Part shown: positions 24,934 through 33,472 of the stretch, one piece after another
How positions within the stretch are numbered: the first letter of the stretch is position 1
How the letters are laid out: every line of letters starts with the position of its first letter
Source of the DNA: an uncultured Rikenella sp.
GTDB lineage: Bacteria > Bacteroidota > Bacteroidia > Bacteroidales > Rikenellaceae
Assembly (NCBI GenBank): GCA_947627885.1
Contig: CANQXP010000015.1
Span: 1-38,745, forward strand
Reading direction: 5' to 3'
Length of the DNA: 38,745 nucleotides
The notes under the pieces: generated by a model
What the model saw: the letters and a program-made list of their open reading frames with translations, nothing else
Databases searched by the model: none
What the model was told of the DNA's origin: nothing
Position numbers and translations under genes: made by a program

Positions 24934-25944
24934 TCAGGCTTTGGTGAGCGTGAACGAGAAAGTAGTCCCCACCTCCGGCGTGCTCCGCACGGTGACGGTC
25001 TCTTTATGCGCCTCCAAAATATGCTTGACGATGGACAGGCCCAACCCCGTACCGCCGGCAGCCCGCGAACGGCTCTTGTCCACCCGGTAGAACCGTTCGA
25101 AAATGCGGGGCAGCTGCTCGGCCGTCAGGCCGATCCCGTTGTCCTGCACCTCGACCATCACCTTCTCGAACATATCCACATACCGCACCCGTGTGCGTCC
25201 CCCCTCACGCCCATACTTGATGGAATTGCTCAACAGGTTGATGAGCACCTGCCCCACCCGCGCCCGGTCGGCATCGACCGTCAGCTGGGCCAGCATACCC
25301 CGGTCGGAGAGAAGGGTGATATTCCGTTCGGCGGCCTGCATCTCCAGCGATTGCATGATCTCATCCACCAGAGCCAGCAGGTCGAACCGCTCGCGCTGCA
25401 ACTCCAGCGTACCGGCCTCCAACCTCGAAATATCCTCCAGGTCGCGCACGATGTTGATCAGGCGGTCGATATTTTTCTGGCTCTGTTCCAGATATTTCCG
25501 GTTGATGTCCGGATCTTCCAAACCGCCATCGAGCAGGGTCAGGATGTAGCCCTGTATGCTGCAAAGCGGGGTTTTGAGCTCGTGCGACACGTTGCCGACG
25601 AACTCCTTGCGGTACTGTTCGTTTTCGCGCAGGCGCGCGATCTCCATGCTGTTGCGATCGGCCCACGCCTGCAATTCACCCTCCACCTCGGTCACAACAT
25701 CTTTCCCTTTGTACTCTTCAGCGATCTCGCCGGACTTGCTGTCGCGCGAACGGAGTATCTGGTACATGGGTTTGATCCGGAAGATCACGTACCGGCGCAT
25801 CACTCCCGCCGCCACCAAATAGACCGCGACGCCGACTACCGGCACCAAAGCCCATTTCCAGCCCGCCAGAAGCAACAGAAAGGCCGCTCCCGCCCCGGCG
25901 ATCGCCGAAGCCAGTGAAGCGGCCCGTATGGTCCTTATTTTCAT
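24934..25944 (-). CDS. Sensor histidine kinase (PhoR-like), orphan
   Basis: 336 residues. Two membrane helices at about 8-28 and 31-50 with almost no periplasmic loop, then a HAMP-like linker, a HisKA domain with the phospho-accepting H121 in VSHELKTPLCSIQGY, and a HATPase_c domain with NLLSNSIKYG (N box), DNGIGL (G1), FERFYR and GGTGLGLSIVK (G2). It resembles PhoR, but no response regulator lies within the visible neighbourhood. The start is 12 bp after ribE ends, so the two are probably co-transcribed. Its stop codon abuts cassette B directly. Confidence 0.92.
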   Translation of the reverse strand: MKIRTIRAASLASAIAGAGAAFLLLLAGWKWALVPVVGVAVYLVAAGVMRRYVIFRIKPMYQILRSRDSKSGEIAEEYKGKDVVTEVEGELQAWADRNSMEIARLRENEQYRKEFVGNVSHELKTPLCSIQGYILTLLDGGLEDPDINRKYLEQSQKNIDRLINIVRDLEDISRLEAGTLELQRERFDLLALVDEIMQSLEMQAAERNITLLSDRGMLAQLTVDADRARVGQVLINLLSNSIKYGREGGRTRVRYVDMFEKVMVEVQDNGIGLTAEQLPRIFERFYRVDKSRSRAAGGTGLGLSIVKHILEAHKETVTVRSTPEVGTTFSFTLTKA

Positions 25945-25956
25945 CGTGACGGACGA

Positions 25957-26577
25957 TTACCGTTCAACCCGGCCTGTTCCCAGTAGCCGCGCCACGTACT
26001 TGCCGATAATGTCGAATTCGAGGTTCACGCGCGTCCCGGTCTCGATCCGGTGGAAGTTGGTATGCTCGTGGGTATAGGGAATGATCGCCACCTGAAACGA
26101 ATCCGGCTTGGAGTTGACTACCGTGAGGCTCACTCCGTTCACGGCCACGGAACCTTTCTCGACGGTCACGTACCCGGCTTGCCGCAGGTGTTCCGGCGCG
26201 TTGTATTCGAAGGTGTAGTACCAGCTGCCATCGGCAAATTCCACGCTTTTGCAAACGCCGGTGGTATCCACATGCCCTTGCACGATATGCCCGTCCAACA
26301 AGGCGTCCATGCGCATGCTCCGCTCTAGGTTGACGAGATCGCCTTCTTTCAGCAAACCCAGATTGCTCTTTTCGAGGGTCTCGCGGATAGCGGTGACTGT
26401 ATATGTCCCCTGTGCCGGATCGAGCGCCACGACGGTCAGGCATACGCCGTTATGGGCGACGCTCTGGTCGATATGCAACGCGGGAGCAATATCGGCTTTC
26501 AATGTCAAATGGAGGTTGTCTCCGTCCCGCTCCAACCGAACGACGGTCCCGACGGTCTGTACTATTCCTGAAAACAT
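25957..26577 (-). CDS. ribE: Riboflavin synthase, alpha subunit
   Basis: Dismutates two 6,7-dimethyl-8-ribityllumazine molecules to riboflavin. 206 residues. Two homologous barrels are visible: the first starts MFSGIVQTVG and contains VAHNGVCLTVV; the second begins near GHIVQGHVD and contains VAVNGVSLTVV. The open frame runs 26 codons upstream into repeat R5; the homologous start is MFSGIV at 26577. A -7 box lies between this ATG and the repeat. ribE precedes the histidine kinase gene by 12 bp. Confidence 0.95.
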   Translation of the reverse strand: MFSGIVQTVGTVVRLERDGDNLHLTLKADIAPALHIDQSVAHNGVCLTVVALDPAQGTYTVTAIRETLEKSNLGLLKEGDLVNLERSMRMDALLDGHIVQGHVDTTGVCKSVEFADGSWYYTFEYNAPEHLRQAGYVTVEKGSVAVNGVSLTVVNSKPDSFQVAIIPYTHEHTNFHRIETGTRVNLEFDIIGKYVARLLGTGRVER

Positions 26578-26585
26578 AAATATTC

Positions 26586-26593
26586 CAAATTTA
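26586..26593 (-). promoter_or_regulatory. -7 box for ribE at the edge of repeat R5
   Basis: The minus strand reads TAAATTTG (TAnnTTTG), 8 bp upstream of the ATG and immediately next to the repeat end. The upstream part of this promoter would therefore be inside the repeat. The transcript would have a very short leader. Confidence 0.45.
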
Positions 26594-26873
26594 ATCCTTC
26601 GTTTTATCACTACCCTATGGAGGGTACCGTTCTTTCTTTGAAAAGAAAGAACCAAAGAAACTTTCGAGCAGCCTGCCGAGGAACTCAGTCTGCCGAACGC
26701 CCTATTTTGGCGCGGCGAGTGGGGCTTAGGCTTTCAGCCAGCCCCGCTCCGCCCGCCAAAGCTGAGGATTGCGGAGCCTAAGGAGTAGCGCAGCTATCTC
26801 AAAAGTTTTTGGTGCCGCTTTTTACAAAAAGCGGCAGTTCCATACGGGGGTAGTGAATAAACGAACGGTTAAG
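26594..26873. repeat. Palindromic intergenic repeat, copy R5
   Basis: About 280 bp between ugd and ribE. Ends: ATCCTTCGTTTTATC on the left and AATAAACGAACGGTTAA on the right. The left end has its own small hairpin TACCCTATGGAGGGTA, then GTTCTTTCTTT/AAAGAAAGAAC; the right end has GCCGCTTTTT/AAAAAGCGGC. The central hairpin (about 26705-26760) pairs TTTTGGCGCGGCGAGTGGGG with CCCCGCTCCGCCCGCCAAA. Flanks: CAGCCTGCCGAGGAACTCAG on the left and GATTGCGGAGCCTAAGGAG on the right, as in R6. Confidence 0.88.
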
Positions 26874-26874
26874 A

Positions 26875-28197
26875 TTATAATACTCCGATGCCGTAGTAGT
26901 CGAAGCCGAGCGTTCTCAGTTCGTTCCGGTCGAAGATATTGCGGCCGTCCACCACCACATTTCCCCGCATGGCCCTGCGGACCACCTCCCAGTTCGGCAG
27001 CCGGAACTCCTTCCACTCCGTCAGCAGCACCAGCGCGTCAGCATCCAGCACCGCCCCGTAAGCGTCCGAAGCATACGACACCGCATCCCCCAAGCGCCGC
27101 CGGGCCTCGTCCATCGCCACCGGGTCATACGCCACGACCTCCGCCCCCGCACCTCGGAGTTGGGAAACGAGCACCAGCGACGGCGCCTCGCGCATATCGT
27201 CCGTGCCCGGCTTGAAAGCCAGTCCCCATAATGCGATCCGCTTACCCCGCAAAGCCTCCGCCCCTCCGAAATGCAAAGCCAGCTTGTCGTACAATATTCC
27301 TTTCTGCCGCTCGTTGACACGCTCCACCGCCTCCAACACCTCCATCCGGCAGCCATTCTCGCGGGCGCTGCGTATCAATGCCTTGATGTCCTTCGGGAAA
27401 CACGAGCCGCCATAGCCGCACCCCGGATAGAGGAACTTGTTCCCGATACGGCTGTCCGCCCCGATCCCCTTGCGCACCATATTGACATCCGCTCCCACCG
27501 CCTGGCACAGGTTGGCCACATCGTTAATAAAACTAATCCGGGTCGCCAGCATAGCGTTAGCCGCATATTTGGTCATCTCCGCAGAGGGAATATCCATGAA
27601 CATGACCCGGAAATTATTGAGCAACAAAGGTTTATACAACCTTGTCATCAAGTCCTTCGCCCGTTCCGAATCGGTTCCCACCACCACCCGGTCAGGCCGG
27701 ATAAAGTCTTCGATGGCGTTCCCCTCTTTCAGGAATTCCGGATTGGAAGCCACGTCGAACGGTACCTGCACCCCCCGCTTATCCAACTCCGCCTGTATAG
27801 CGGCGCGCACCTTCACAGCCGTCCCAACCGGGACGGTCGATTTGGTCACCACCAGGATATACCGGTCGATATGGCGCCCGATGGTTCGGGCAACCTCCAA
27901 CACATAGCGCAGGTCGGCCGAGCCGTCTTCGTCCGGCGGGGTGCCGACGGCCGAGAAGACGATCTCAACCTCCGGCAGCACCTCTTCGAGCGAAGTGGTG
28001 AAATGCAGCCGGCCGGCTTTGTGGTTCTTCTCGACCAGCAGTTCCAGATTTGGCTCGTAGATCGGGATGATCCCGTTCCGGAGCCGTTCGATCTTGGAGG
28101 CGTCGGTGTCCACGCAGGTGACATCGACGCCGAGTTCCGCGAAACAGGTACCCGTCACCAAACCGACGTACCCTGTCCCTACGATGGCTATCTTCAT
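26875..28197 (-). CDS. ugd: UDP-glucose 6-dehydrogenase
   Basis: Oxidises UDP-glucose to UDP-glucuronate with NAD for polysaccharide synthesis. 440 residues. N-terminal Rossmann fold with MKIAIVGTGYVGLVTG, the substrate-binding middle, and the catalytic cysteine C266 in GYGGSCFPKDIKAL. A C-terminal UDP-binding domain ends with VVVDGRNIFD. Starts 5 bp after the lipoprotein at 28203, so the two are likely in one transcript. Part of the nucleotide-sugar block to 33472. Confidence 0.96.
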   Translation of the reverse strand: MKIAIVGTGYVGLVTGTCFAELGVDVTCVDTDASKIERLRNGIIPIYEPNLELLVEKNHKAGRLHFTTSLEEVLPEVEIVFSAVGTPPDEDGSADLRYVLEVARTIGRHIDRYILVVTKSTVPVGTAVKVRAAIQAELDKRGVQVPFDVASNPEFLKEGNAIEDFIRPDRVVVGTDSERAKDLMTRLYKPLLLNNFRVMFMDIPSAEMTKYAANAMLATRISFINDVANLCQAVGADVNMVRKGIGADSRIGNKFLYPGCGYGGSCFPKDIKALIRSARENGCRMEVLEAVERVNERQKGILYDKLALHFGGAEALRGKRIALWGLAFKPGTDDMREAPSLVLVSQLRGAGAEVVAYDPVAMDEARRRLGDAVSYASDAYGAVLDADALVLLTEWKEFRLPNWEVVRRAMRGNVVVDGRNIFDRNELRTLGFDYYGIGVL

Positions 28198-28202
28198 AGA
28201 AC

Positions 28203-28745
28203 TTATTCGGGATTTGTCGTCGGGCCGTCCAGCGGGCTGTAATTCACGGTGTACCGCTTCGACAGAGAGGTGCCGGAGGGCAGGGTGGTCGTGCGGGTCA
28301 GGGAATACATAAACGAAACGGTTCCGCTGGTGGTCAATACGAGTTTGCTGGATCCCGTAAGCTTTTGCGCATCTGTGACCACTTTGTCCAGATCGACCTG
28401 ATCCAGCCTTTTGATTTCGTTCTGGTAGAAATCGTAGGCCACCTGGTCGTTATAGGCCAGGTCTGCGCCTTCGATGGTCAGCGGGTTCACGCGGTTGGTC
28501 CTCACGTATCCGTTATCGATCAGCCAACCTGCCAAGTAATCGGCTACGAAATAGTGGTCGCGCTGGTCGGCGGGCAGTTTCGAAGCTTCTTCTTTGGTAT
28601 AGTTCGCCCCGTTTTCGTGCGTGGGCAACCCCATAAATTCGGCTCCGACCCCGTACGAAGAGTAGGGTTTTTCCTTCTGGCATCCGGTCAGTACGACCAG
28701 GCCGGCGGCAACGGCCGTTAAGGCCAATAAGATTTTCTTTTTCAT
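28203..28745 (-). CDS. Lipoprotein of unknown function
   Basis: 180 residues with a lipoprotein signal peptide (MKKKILLALTAVAAGLVVL, lipobox LTGC, C22). The mature part has charged and polar sequence with EEASKLPADQRDHYF and a possible beta-rich C-terminus (TTSGTVSFMYSLTRTTTLPS). I recognise no family. It lies in the nucleotide-sugar block, directly upstream of ugd and downstream of fcl, and may belong to that operon. The position suggests a surface-polysaccharide link but is not proof. Confidence 0.8.
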   Translation of the reverse strand: MKKKILLALTAVAAGLVVLTGCQKEKPYSSYGVGAEFMGLPTHENGANYTKEEASKLPADQRDHYFVADYLAGWLIDNGYVRTNRVNPLTIEGADLAYNDQVAYDFYQNEIKRLDQVDLDKVVTDAQKLTGSSKLVLTTSGTVSFMYSLTRTTTLPSGTSLSKRYTVNYSPLDGPTTNPE

Positions 28746-28772
28746 CGTGTCCTGAGAGTTTATAAGTTAGCT

Positions 28773-28791
28773 CTTTGCTGTCCCAGCAAAG
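28773..28791 (-). other. Short perfect hairpin in the leader of the lipoprotein gene
   Basis: CTTTGCTG/CAGCAAAG with loop TCC, about 28 bp upstream of the lipoprotein ATG. No U-tract follows on the minus strand. It may be a weak terminator of fcl, a leader hairpin or chance. Confidence 0.3.
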
Positions 28792-28832
28792 GGACGATTG
28801 CAAATATCCGCATTTTTCGGGAAATATCCGCC

Positions 28833-29906
28833 CTATTTTCCGAGGTACCAGCGATAAAGGCGCCCGATGCCCTCCTCGATGCCGACCTTGTGGCGCCAGC
28901 CGAGGGCGTGGAGCCTCGATGGGTCGGTCAGCTTCCGCAGGGTGCCGTCGGGCTTGGCGGCATCGAATAGAATCTCGCCGTCGAAGCCGACCGTACCGGC
29001 GATCAGCCTGACCAGAGCGGCAATGGTCAGTTCCGTACCGGTCCCGATATTGATGTGGCAGTTGCGCACTTCGTTCCCTTTGCCGGCGGCGAGGTCTTTG
29101 AAGTCGACGCGCTCCATGATGTAGGTGCAGGCGTCGGCCATATCTTCGCTCCACAGGAATTCGCGCAGGGGCGTTCCCGTTCCCCAGACGGTCATACGCC
29201 CTTTCGTTATCCCGTATTTTCCGAGTTTTTCGAGAATGACCTCTTCGGGGGCGCTGCCGTTCGTCCCTTCGACGGGCCGGCAGTCGAAATCTTCCCGAAT
29301 CGCTGTCCAGTCGCCGTTTTTCAAGGCTTTGGCGAGGTGCATTTTCCGAACCAGTGCGGGCAGTACGTGGCTGGTTTCCAGGTCGAAATTGTCCTCCGGC
29401 CCATATAGGTTGGTCGGCATCACGGCGATGAAGTTGGTGCCGTACTGCAAGTTGAAGCTTTCGCACATCTTGAGCCCGGCGATCTTGGCGATGGCATAGG
29501 GTTCGTTGGTGTACTCCAGCGGCGAGGTAAGCAGGCACTCTTCGGGCATGGGCTGCGGGGCTTCGCGGGGGTAAATGCAGGTGGAGCCGAGGAACAGGAG
29601 CTTTTTCACGCCGTGCCGCCATGCGGCGGCGATCACGTTGTTCTGTATCTGGAGGTTCCGCCAGATAAAGTCGGCGCGGTAGAGCGAATTGGCCATGATC
29701 CCTCCGACGTAGGCTGCGGCCAAAAAGACGTATTCGGGCTTTTCAGTTGCGAAAAATCCCTCCACGGCTTGCTGGTCGGTCAAATCGAGCTGGGCATGGG
29801 TCTGTCCGACTAAATTGGCATATCCTTTCTGCCGCAGGTCGCGCCAAATGGCGGAACCGACGAGGCCCCGGTGACCGGCTACATAAATCTTCGACGTCTT
29901 TTCCAT
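28833..29906 (-). CDS. fcl: GDP-L-fucose synthase
   Basis: Epimerase/reductase that converts GDP-4-keto-6-deoxymannose to GDP-L-fucose. 357 residues of the extended SDR family: Rossmann motif GHRGLVGSAIW, LAAAYVGGIMAN, the SDR pair Tyr-x3-Lys in EPYAIAKIAG, and LFLGSTCIYP. The partner gmd (GDP-mannose 4,6-dehydratase) is not in the window. The 3' half retains YRWYLGK at the end. Repeat R6 separates it from rmlD. Confidence 0.95.
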   Translation of the reverse strand: MEKTSKIYVAGHRGLVGSAIWRDLRQKGYANLVGQTHAQLDLTDQQAVEGFFATEKPEYVFLAAAYVGGIMANSLYRADFIWRNLQIQNNVIAAAWRHGVKKLLFLGSTCIYPREAPQPMPEECLLTSPLEYTNEPYAIAKIAGLKMCESFNLQYGTNFIAVMPTNLYGPEDNFDLETSHVLPALVRKMHLAKALKNGDWTAIREDFDCRPVEGTNGSAPEEVILEKLGKYGITKGRMTVWGTGTPLREFLWSEDMADACTYIMERVDFKDLAAGKGNEVRNCHINIGTGTELTIAALVRLIAGTVGFDGEILFDAAKPDGTLRKLTDPSRLHALGWRHKVGIEEGIGRLYRWYLGK

Positions 29907-29920
29907 AAATCTCTTTTATC

Positions 29921-30196
29921 TGTTCGTTTAATCATTACCCCTGTACGGGACTGCCGCTTTTTGTAAAAAGCGGCACCAAAAACTTTTCGAGCAGCCTGCC
30001 GAGGAACTCAGTCTGCCGAACGCCCTATTTTGGCGCGGCGAGTGGGGCTTAGGCCTTTCAGGCCAGCCCCCTTCGCCCGCCAAAGCTGAGGATTGCGGAG
30101 CCTAAGGAGTAGCGCAGCTAGCTCAAAAGTTTCTTTGGTTCTTTCTTTTCAAAGAAAGAACGGTTCCATGCGGGTAGTAATAAACCGGACGGTTAA
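29921..30196. repeat. Palindromic intergenic repeat, copy R6
   Basis: About 276 bp between rmlD and fcl. Ends: TGTTCGTTTAATCATTACCC on the left and GGGTAGTAATAAACCGG on the right. The terminal hairpins are swapped relative to R5: GCCGCTTTTT/AAAAAGCGGC on the left and GTTCTTTCTTT/AAAGAAAGAAC on the right. Centre (about 30027-30084) and inner flanks are nearly identical to R5, so R5 and R6 are close relatives with exchanged end hairpins. The rmlD stop codon TAA (30193-30195) lies inside the right end. Confidence 0.88.
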
Positions 30197-31080
30197 AGGT
30201 TTCGGATACAGCGGGCGAGGCTTTCGCGCCAGTCCGGGATATTTAGGGAGAACGCATTTCGGATTTTCGTTTTCGAGAGTACCGACCAGGCCGGCCGTTC
30301 CGTCGGCGTCGGATACTCCGCCGTCGTCAGCGCCCTCACCCGGCAATCCCGTCCCCCCAGACGCATCGCCTCGCACGCGAAATCATACCACGTCGCAATC
30401 CCCTCGTCCGTATAGTGGTACAGCCCGAAAAGAGCCGTATCATCCGCCCCCCGCGCATCCGCCCCCGCGATCATCCGCATAATCGCCGCCGCCAGATCCG
30501 CCGCATACGTCGGCGTACCCCACTGATCCGCCACCACCCCGATCTCCGGCCTTTCCGAACCCAGCCGCAACATCGTCTTCACAAAATTGTTCCCGTACGT
30601 GCTGTATAGCCACGCCGTACGCACCACGAAACTGCGCTTGTAAGCCAACGCATAGCCCTCCCCCTTCAGCTTGGTCGAGCCGTATACCGACCGCGGCCCA
30701 GTCGGATCCGATTCGGACAGAGGCCGCCGGTCGGCAGGCATTTGTCCGTCGAACACATAATCGGTCGAGACCTGCACGAAACCGGCCCCCACCGCCTCCG
30801 CAGCCGAAACGAGATTACTCACCGCCTCCGCGTTGAGCAGTTCCGCCCGCTCGGCATCCGATTCGGCCTTATCCACCGCCGTGTAGGCCGCAGCATTGAC
30901 GATCCACTGCGGTCGCGCAGCCTCCATAAAAGTCCTCACAGCCGTCCGGTCGGTAATGTCCAGCTCCGCCACGTCGGTAAAGACGAACTCATACTGCCCG
31001 GCGTAAGCCCCGCTACGGTCGATGTCCCGCAATTCGTTGCCCAGCTGACCGTTCGCACCGGTCACCACGATCTTATTCAT
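30193..31080 (-). CDS. rmlD: dTDP-4-dehydrorhamnose reductase
   Basis: Final step of dTDP-L-rhamnose synthesis. 295 residues; SDR-type: Rossmann motif VTGANGQLGNEL, VSTDYVFDG, and the Tyr-x3-Lys pair in VYGSTKLKGE. The frame is open 39 codons further upstream, but the homologous start is MNKIVVTG at 31080. Follows the MocA-like gene by 10 bp and shares its transcript with rmlB. rmlA and rmlC are not in the window. Confidence 0.95.
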   Translation of the reverse strand: MNKIVVTGANGQLGNELRDIDRSGAYAGQYEFVFTDVAELDITDRTAVRTFMEAARPQWIVNAAAYTAVDKAESDAERAELLNAEAVSNLVSAAEAVGAGFVQVSTDYVFDGQMPADRRPLSESDPTGPRSVYGSTKLKGEGYALAYKRSFVVRTAWLYSTYGNNFVKTMLRLGSERPEIGVVADQWGTPTYAADLAAAIMRMIAGADARGADDTALFGLYHYTDEGIATWYDFACEAMRLGGRDCRVRALTTAEYPTPTERPAWSVLSKTKIRNAFSLNIPDWRESLARCIRNL

Positions 31081-31090
31081 TTCCTGTATT

Positions 31091-32395
31091 TTAAGTTTCC
31101 ACTTCCAGAAAAGCGATGCGGTAAGCCTCCATCGAATGGCTGATGTCGCACAACGGCAACGCCGCAGCCCGATCCCCGGCCAAAGCCGCCCGCACACCTT
31201 TTAAAAAATCTTCGACGATGGCGTAATCGGCCCCGGCATGTCCAGGGGCATCGGCCAGCGCCGGAAAATGCCATTCCCGCTCCCGCTCGCCGGCGGGCAG
31301 GGCCGCCGTGGGATAACATTCGAACCGTATGGAGTGTTCGTCCCCCCATAACTCCCCTTTCGAGCCCATCACATGGATCCTCCGCCCCTCGACGCCCGTC
31401 ACCCCGTTCACGGCCAGTCGGATCTCCACGCCGTTGTGCAAAGCTACCTGCACCGCCTGATGGTCCCACACGTCGTTGTCCCCCACCCGGTAGACGCATT
31501 TGCCGAAAGGGGTATCCCGCAGTACACGGCGTATATCGCCGTCGCCGAACCCTGCCGGAAGGTCGAAATGCCTCAACCATTTCCGCCGCCGCAAATAGAG
31601 CTCCACGGACGAATAAGGACACTCGCGCTCCATCGGGCAGTCGAGGCACCGCTCCGCCCCGCTATTCGCCTCCGGGGCCCATTCCGGCCGGAAAAGCGAC
31701 AAACCTCCCACGGACTGGACGGTCGAAGCGGAGGAACCGGTCAGCCAGACCAGGTAGTCGATGTCGTGGCAGCACTTGGAAACCAGCAGCGTATTGCTCC
31801 CCTCCCGGTTCCGCCACAGCCCCCGCACGAAGGCGTGGGTCATCCGGTCGAGGCCGATATTCTCGGCATAGGAGATGCTCACGATATGCCCGATCCGGGC
31901 TTCGTCCCGCGCCAACTCCCGGAATTTGACGAAAAAGGGGTGGTAGCGAAGCGGATGGCATATCCCGACGATCAGCCCCCGCTCGCGGGCCGCCTGCGCT
32001 ATATCGAGGCATTCGCGGTAAGTCTGCGCAATGGGCTTTTCGAGCAGGACGTGGTATCCTTGCCCCAAAGCCGACAGGGTAATCCCGTAGTGGAGATGGT
32101 CGGGCGTGGCGACGACCGCGGCCCGTATGCCCTGTAAATCCGGCCGCAACCCGTCCCCGGAAGAAGCCGCCAGGAATTGTTCCCACGTTTCGAATCCGGA
32201 GGCGGGAGGCAAAGAAAAAGCCTCCAGCGCCGCCTGGAGCCGGAAAACATTGGGTTCCACGACCGCCGCGACCTGCACCGCCCCCACTGAAGCATCTCCT
32301 CCGGCCACGCGGAGAAGATAATCCCCGTAGGTTCTGGCCCGGTTCCCGAAGCCGGCCATCACCAGCCGGACAGGCTCTTCCGCAGTGGGATTCAT
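31091..32395 (-). CDS. Gfo/Idh/MocA family oxidoreductase
   Basis: 434 residues. N-terminal Rossmann fold with LVMAGFGNRARTYGDY, the EKP motif in VLLEKPIAQT, and a C-terminal alpha/beta domain with conserved H in CCHDIDYLVW. A cysteine cluster (RCLDCPMERECPYS) sits between the domains, as in a subset of this family. It is an NAD(P)-dependent dehydrogenase or hydrolase of a sugar; the substrate is unknown. It lies between rmlB (6 bp upstream) and rmlD (10 bp downstream), so it is co-transcribed with rhamnose genes and may act on a related sugar, but this placement is not standard for the pathway. Confidence 0.85.
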   Translation of the reverse strand: MNPTAEEPVRLVMAGFGNRARTYGDYLLRVAGGDASVGAVQVAAVVEPNVFRLQAALEAFSLPPASGFETWEQFLAASSGDGLRPDLQGIRAAVVATPDHLHYGITLSALGQGYHVLLEKPIAQTYRECLDIAQAARERGLIVGICHPLRYHPFFVKFRELARDEARIGHIVSISYAENIGLDRMTHAFVRGLWRNREGSNTLLVSKCCHDIDYLVWLTGSSASTVQSVGGLSLFRPEWAPEANSGAERCLDCPMERECPYSSVELYLRRRKWLRHFDLPAGFGDGDIRRVLRDTPFGKCVYRVGDNDVWDHQAVQVALHNGVEIRLAVNGVTGVEGRRIHVMGSKGELWGDEHSIRFECYPTAALPAGEREREWHFPALADAPGHAGADYAIVEDFLKGVRAALAGDRAAALPLCDISHSMEAYRIAFLEVET

Positions 32396-32401
32396 ATGAG
32401 C

Positions 32402-33472
32402 CTATTTACCGCCGTACATGTCGGCATAGTACCGTTCGTAGGCCCCGGAGGTGATATTGTCCATCCACGCTTGGTTGTCGAGGTACCAGCGGATGGTTTT
32501 CTCGATCCCCTCTTCGAATTGGAGGCTCGGTTCCCAGCCCAGCTCCTTATGCAGCTTGGTGGAGTCGATGGCGTAACGTTTATCATGCCCGGCCCGGTCC
32601 TGCACGTAGGTGATGAGCTTGTCGCTCGTCCCCTCGGGCCGTCTCAGCAACCGGTCGGCCGTGGCGATCATCACCTTAATGAGGTCGATGTTGCGCCATT
32701 CGTTGAAGCCGCCGATATTGTAGGTCTCCCCTACCCGCCCGCTGTGGAAAATGGTGTCGATGGCCCGCGCGTGGTCGATCACATAAAGCCAGTCGCGCAC
32801 ATTCTCCCCCGTACCGTAAACCGGCAGCGGCTTGTTATGCCGGATATTGTTGATAAACAACGGGATAAGTTTCTCCGGAAACTGGTTCGGCCCGTAGTTG
32901 TTGGAGCAGTTCGAGATCACGATGGGCAACCCATAAGTATTCCCGAAAGCTCTGACGAAGTGGTCGCTGGACGCTTTGGAAGCGGAATACGGCGACTGGG
33001 GGTCGTACGAGGTGGTCTCGACGAAAAAGGTGCCGGGCTCGTGCAAAGAGCCGTATACTTCGTCGGTGGATACATGGTAGAACAGTTTGCCGTCCATCCC
33101 GCCGCCTTCTTCGGATGACCAGTATTCGCGGGCGGCCTGAAGCAGAGCCAAGGTTCCGAGCACGTTGGTCTGTGCGAAGGCGAATGGGTCTTTGATGGAG
33201 CGGTCGACATGGCTCTCGGCAGCGAGGTGGATCACGCCGTCGATCTTATGGTCGGCGAAGATGCGCCGCATATGCTCCAGATCGCAAATATCGCCTTTGA
33301 TAAAGTGGTAGTTGGGACAACTGTCCGCCACGTCTTTGAGGTTCTCCAGATTCCCGGCATAGGTGAGCTTGTCGAGGTTGTAAACCTGGTAATCGGGGTA
33401 CTTCTCACAAAAAAGCCGCACAACGTGGCTCCCTATAAATCCGGCGCCGCCGGTGATCAGAATGTTTCTCAT
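32402..33472 (-). CDS. rmlB: dTDP-glucose 4,6-dehydratase
   Basis: Second step of dTDP-rhamnose synthesis. 356 residues from the ATG at 33472: Rossmann motif ILITGGAGFIGSHVVR, VSTDEVYGSLHE, the Tyr-x3-Lys pair in YSASKASSDH, and VRDWLYVIDHARA. The same frame is open to an ATG at 33565, adding 31 residues (MGLIATIAKKDKKEVPSLSE and on) that begin 7 bp after mscL. The family start is MRNILITGG, so I use 33472, but a genuine extension is possible. A TACCTTCG near 33515 on the minus strand is one base off the -7 consensus and favours the shorter form. Confidence 0.94.
   Translation of the reverse strand: MRNILITGGAGFIGSHVVRLFCEKYPDYQVYNLDKLTYAGNLENLKDVADSCPNYHFIKGDICDLEHMRRIFADHKIDGVIHLAAESHVDRSIKDPFAFAQTNVLGTLALLQAAREYWSSEEGGGMDGKLFYHVSTDEVYGSLHEPGTFFVETTSYDPQSPYSASKASSDHFVRAFGNTYGLPIVISNCSNNYGPNQFPEKLIPLFINNIRHNKPLPVYGTGENVRDWLYVIDHARAIDTIFHSGRVGETYNIGGFNEWRNIDLIKVMIATADRLLRRPEGTSDKLITYVQDRAGHDKRYAIDSTKLHKELGWEPSLQFEEGIEKTIRWYLDNQAWMDNITSGAYERYYADMYGGK

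Noticed and set aside
26769-27215. Plus-strand frames at 26769 and 30093 with the same start (MRSLRSSAA)
   Set aside because: The shared start comes from the repeat module GAGCCTAAGGAGTAGCGCAG in R5 and R6. The rest is antisense to ugd and rmlD, so neither is a gene.
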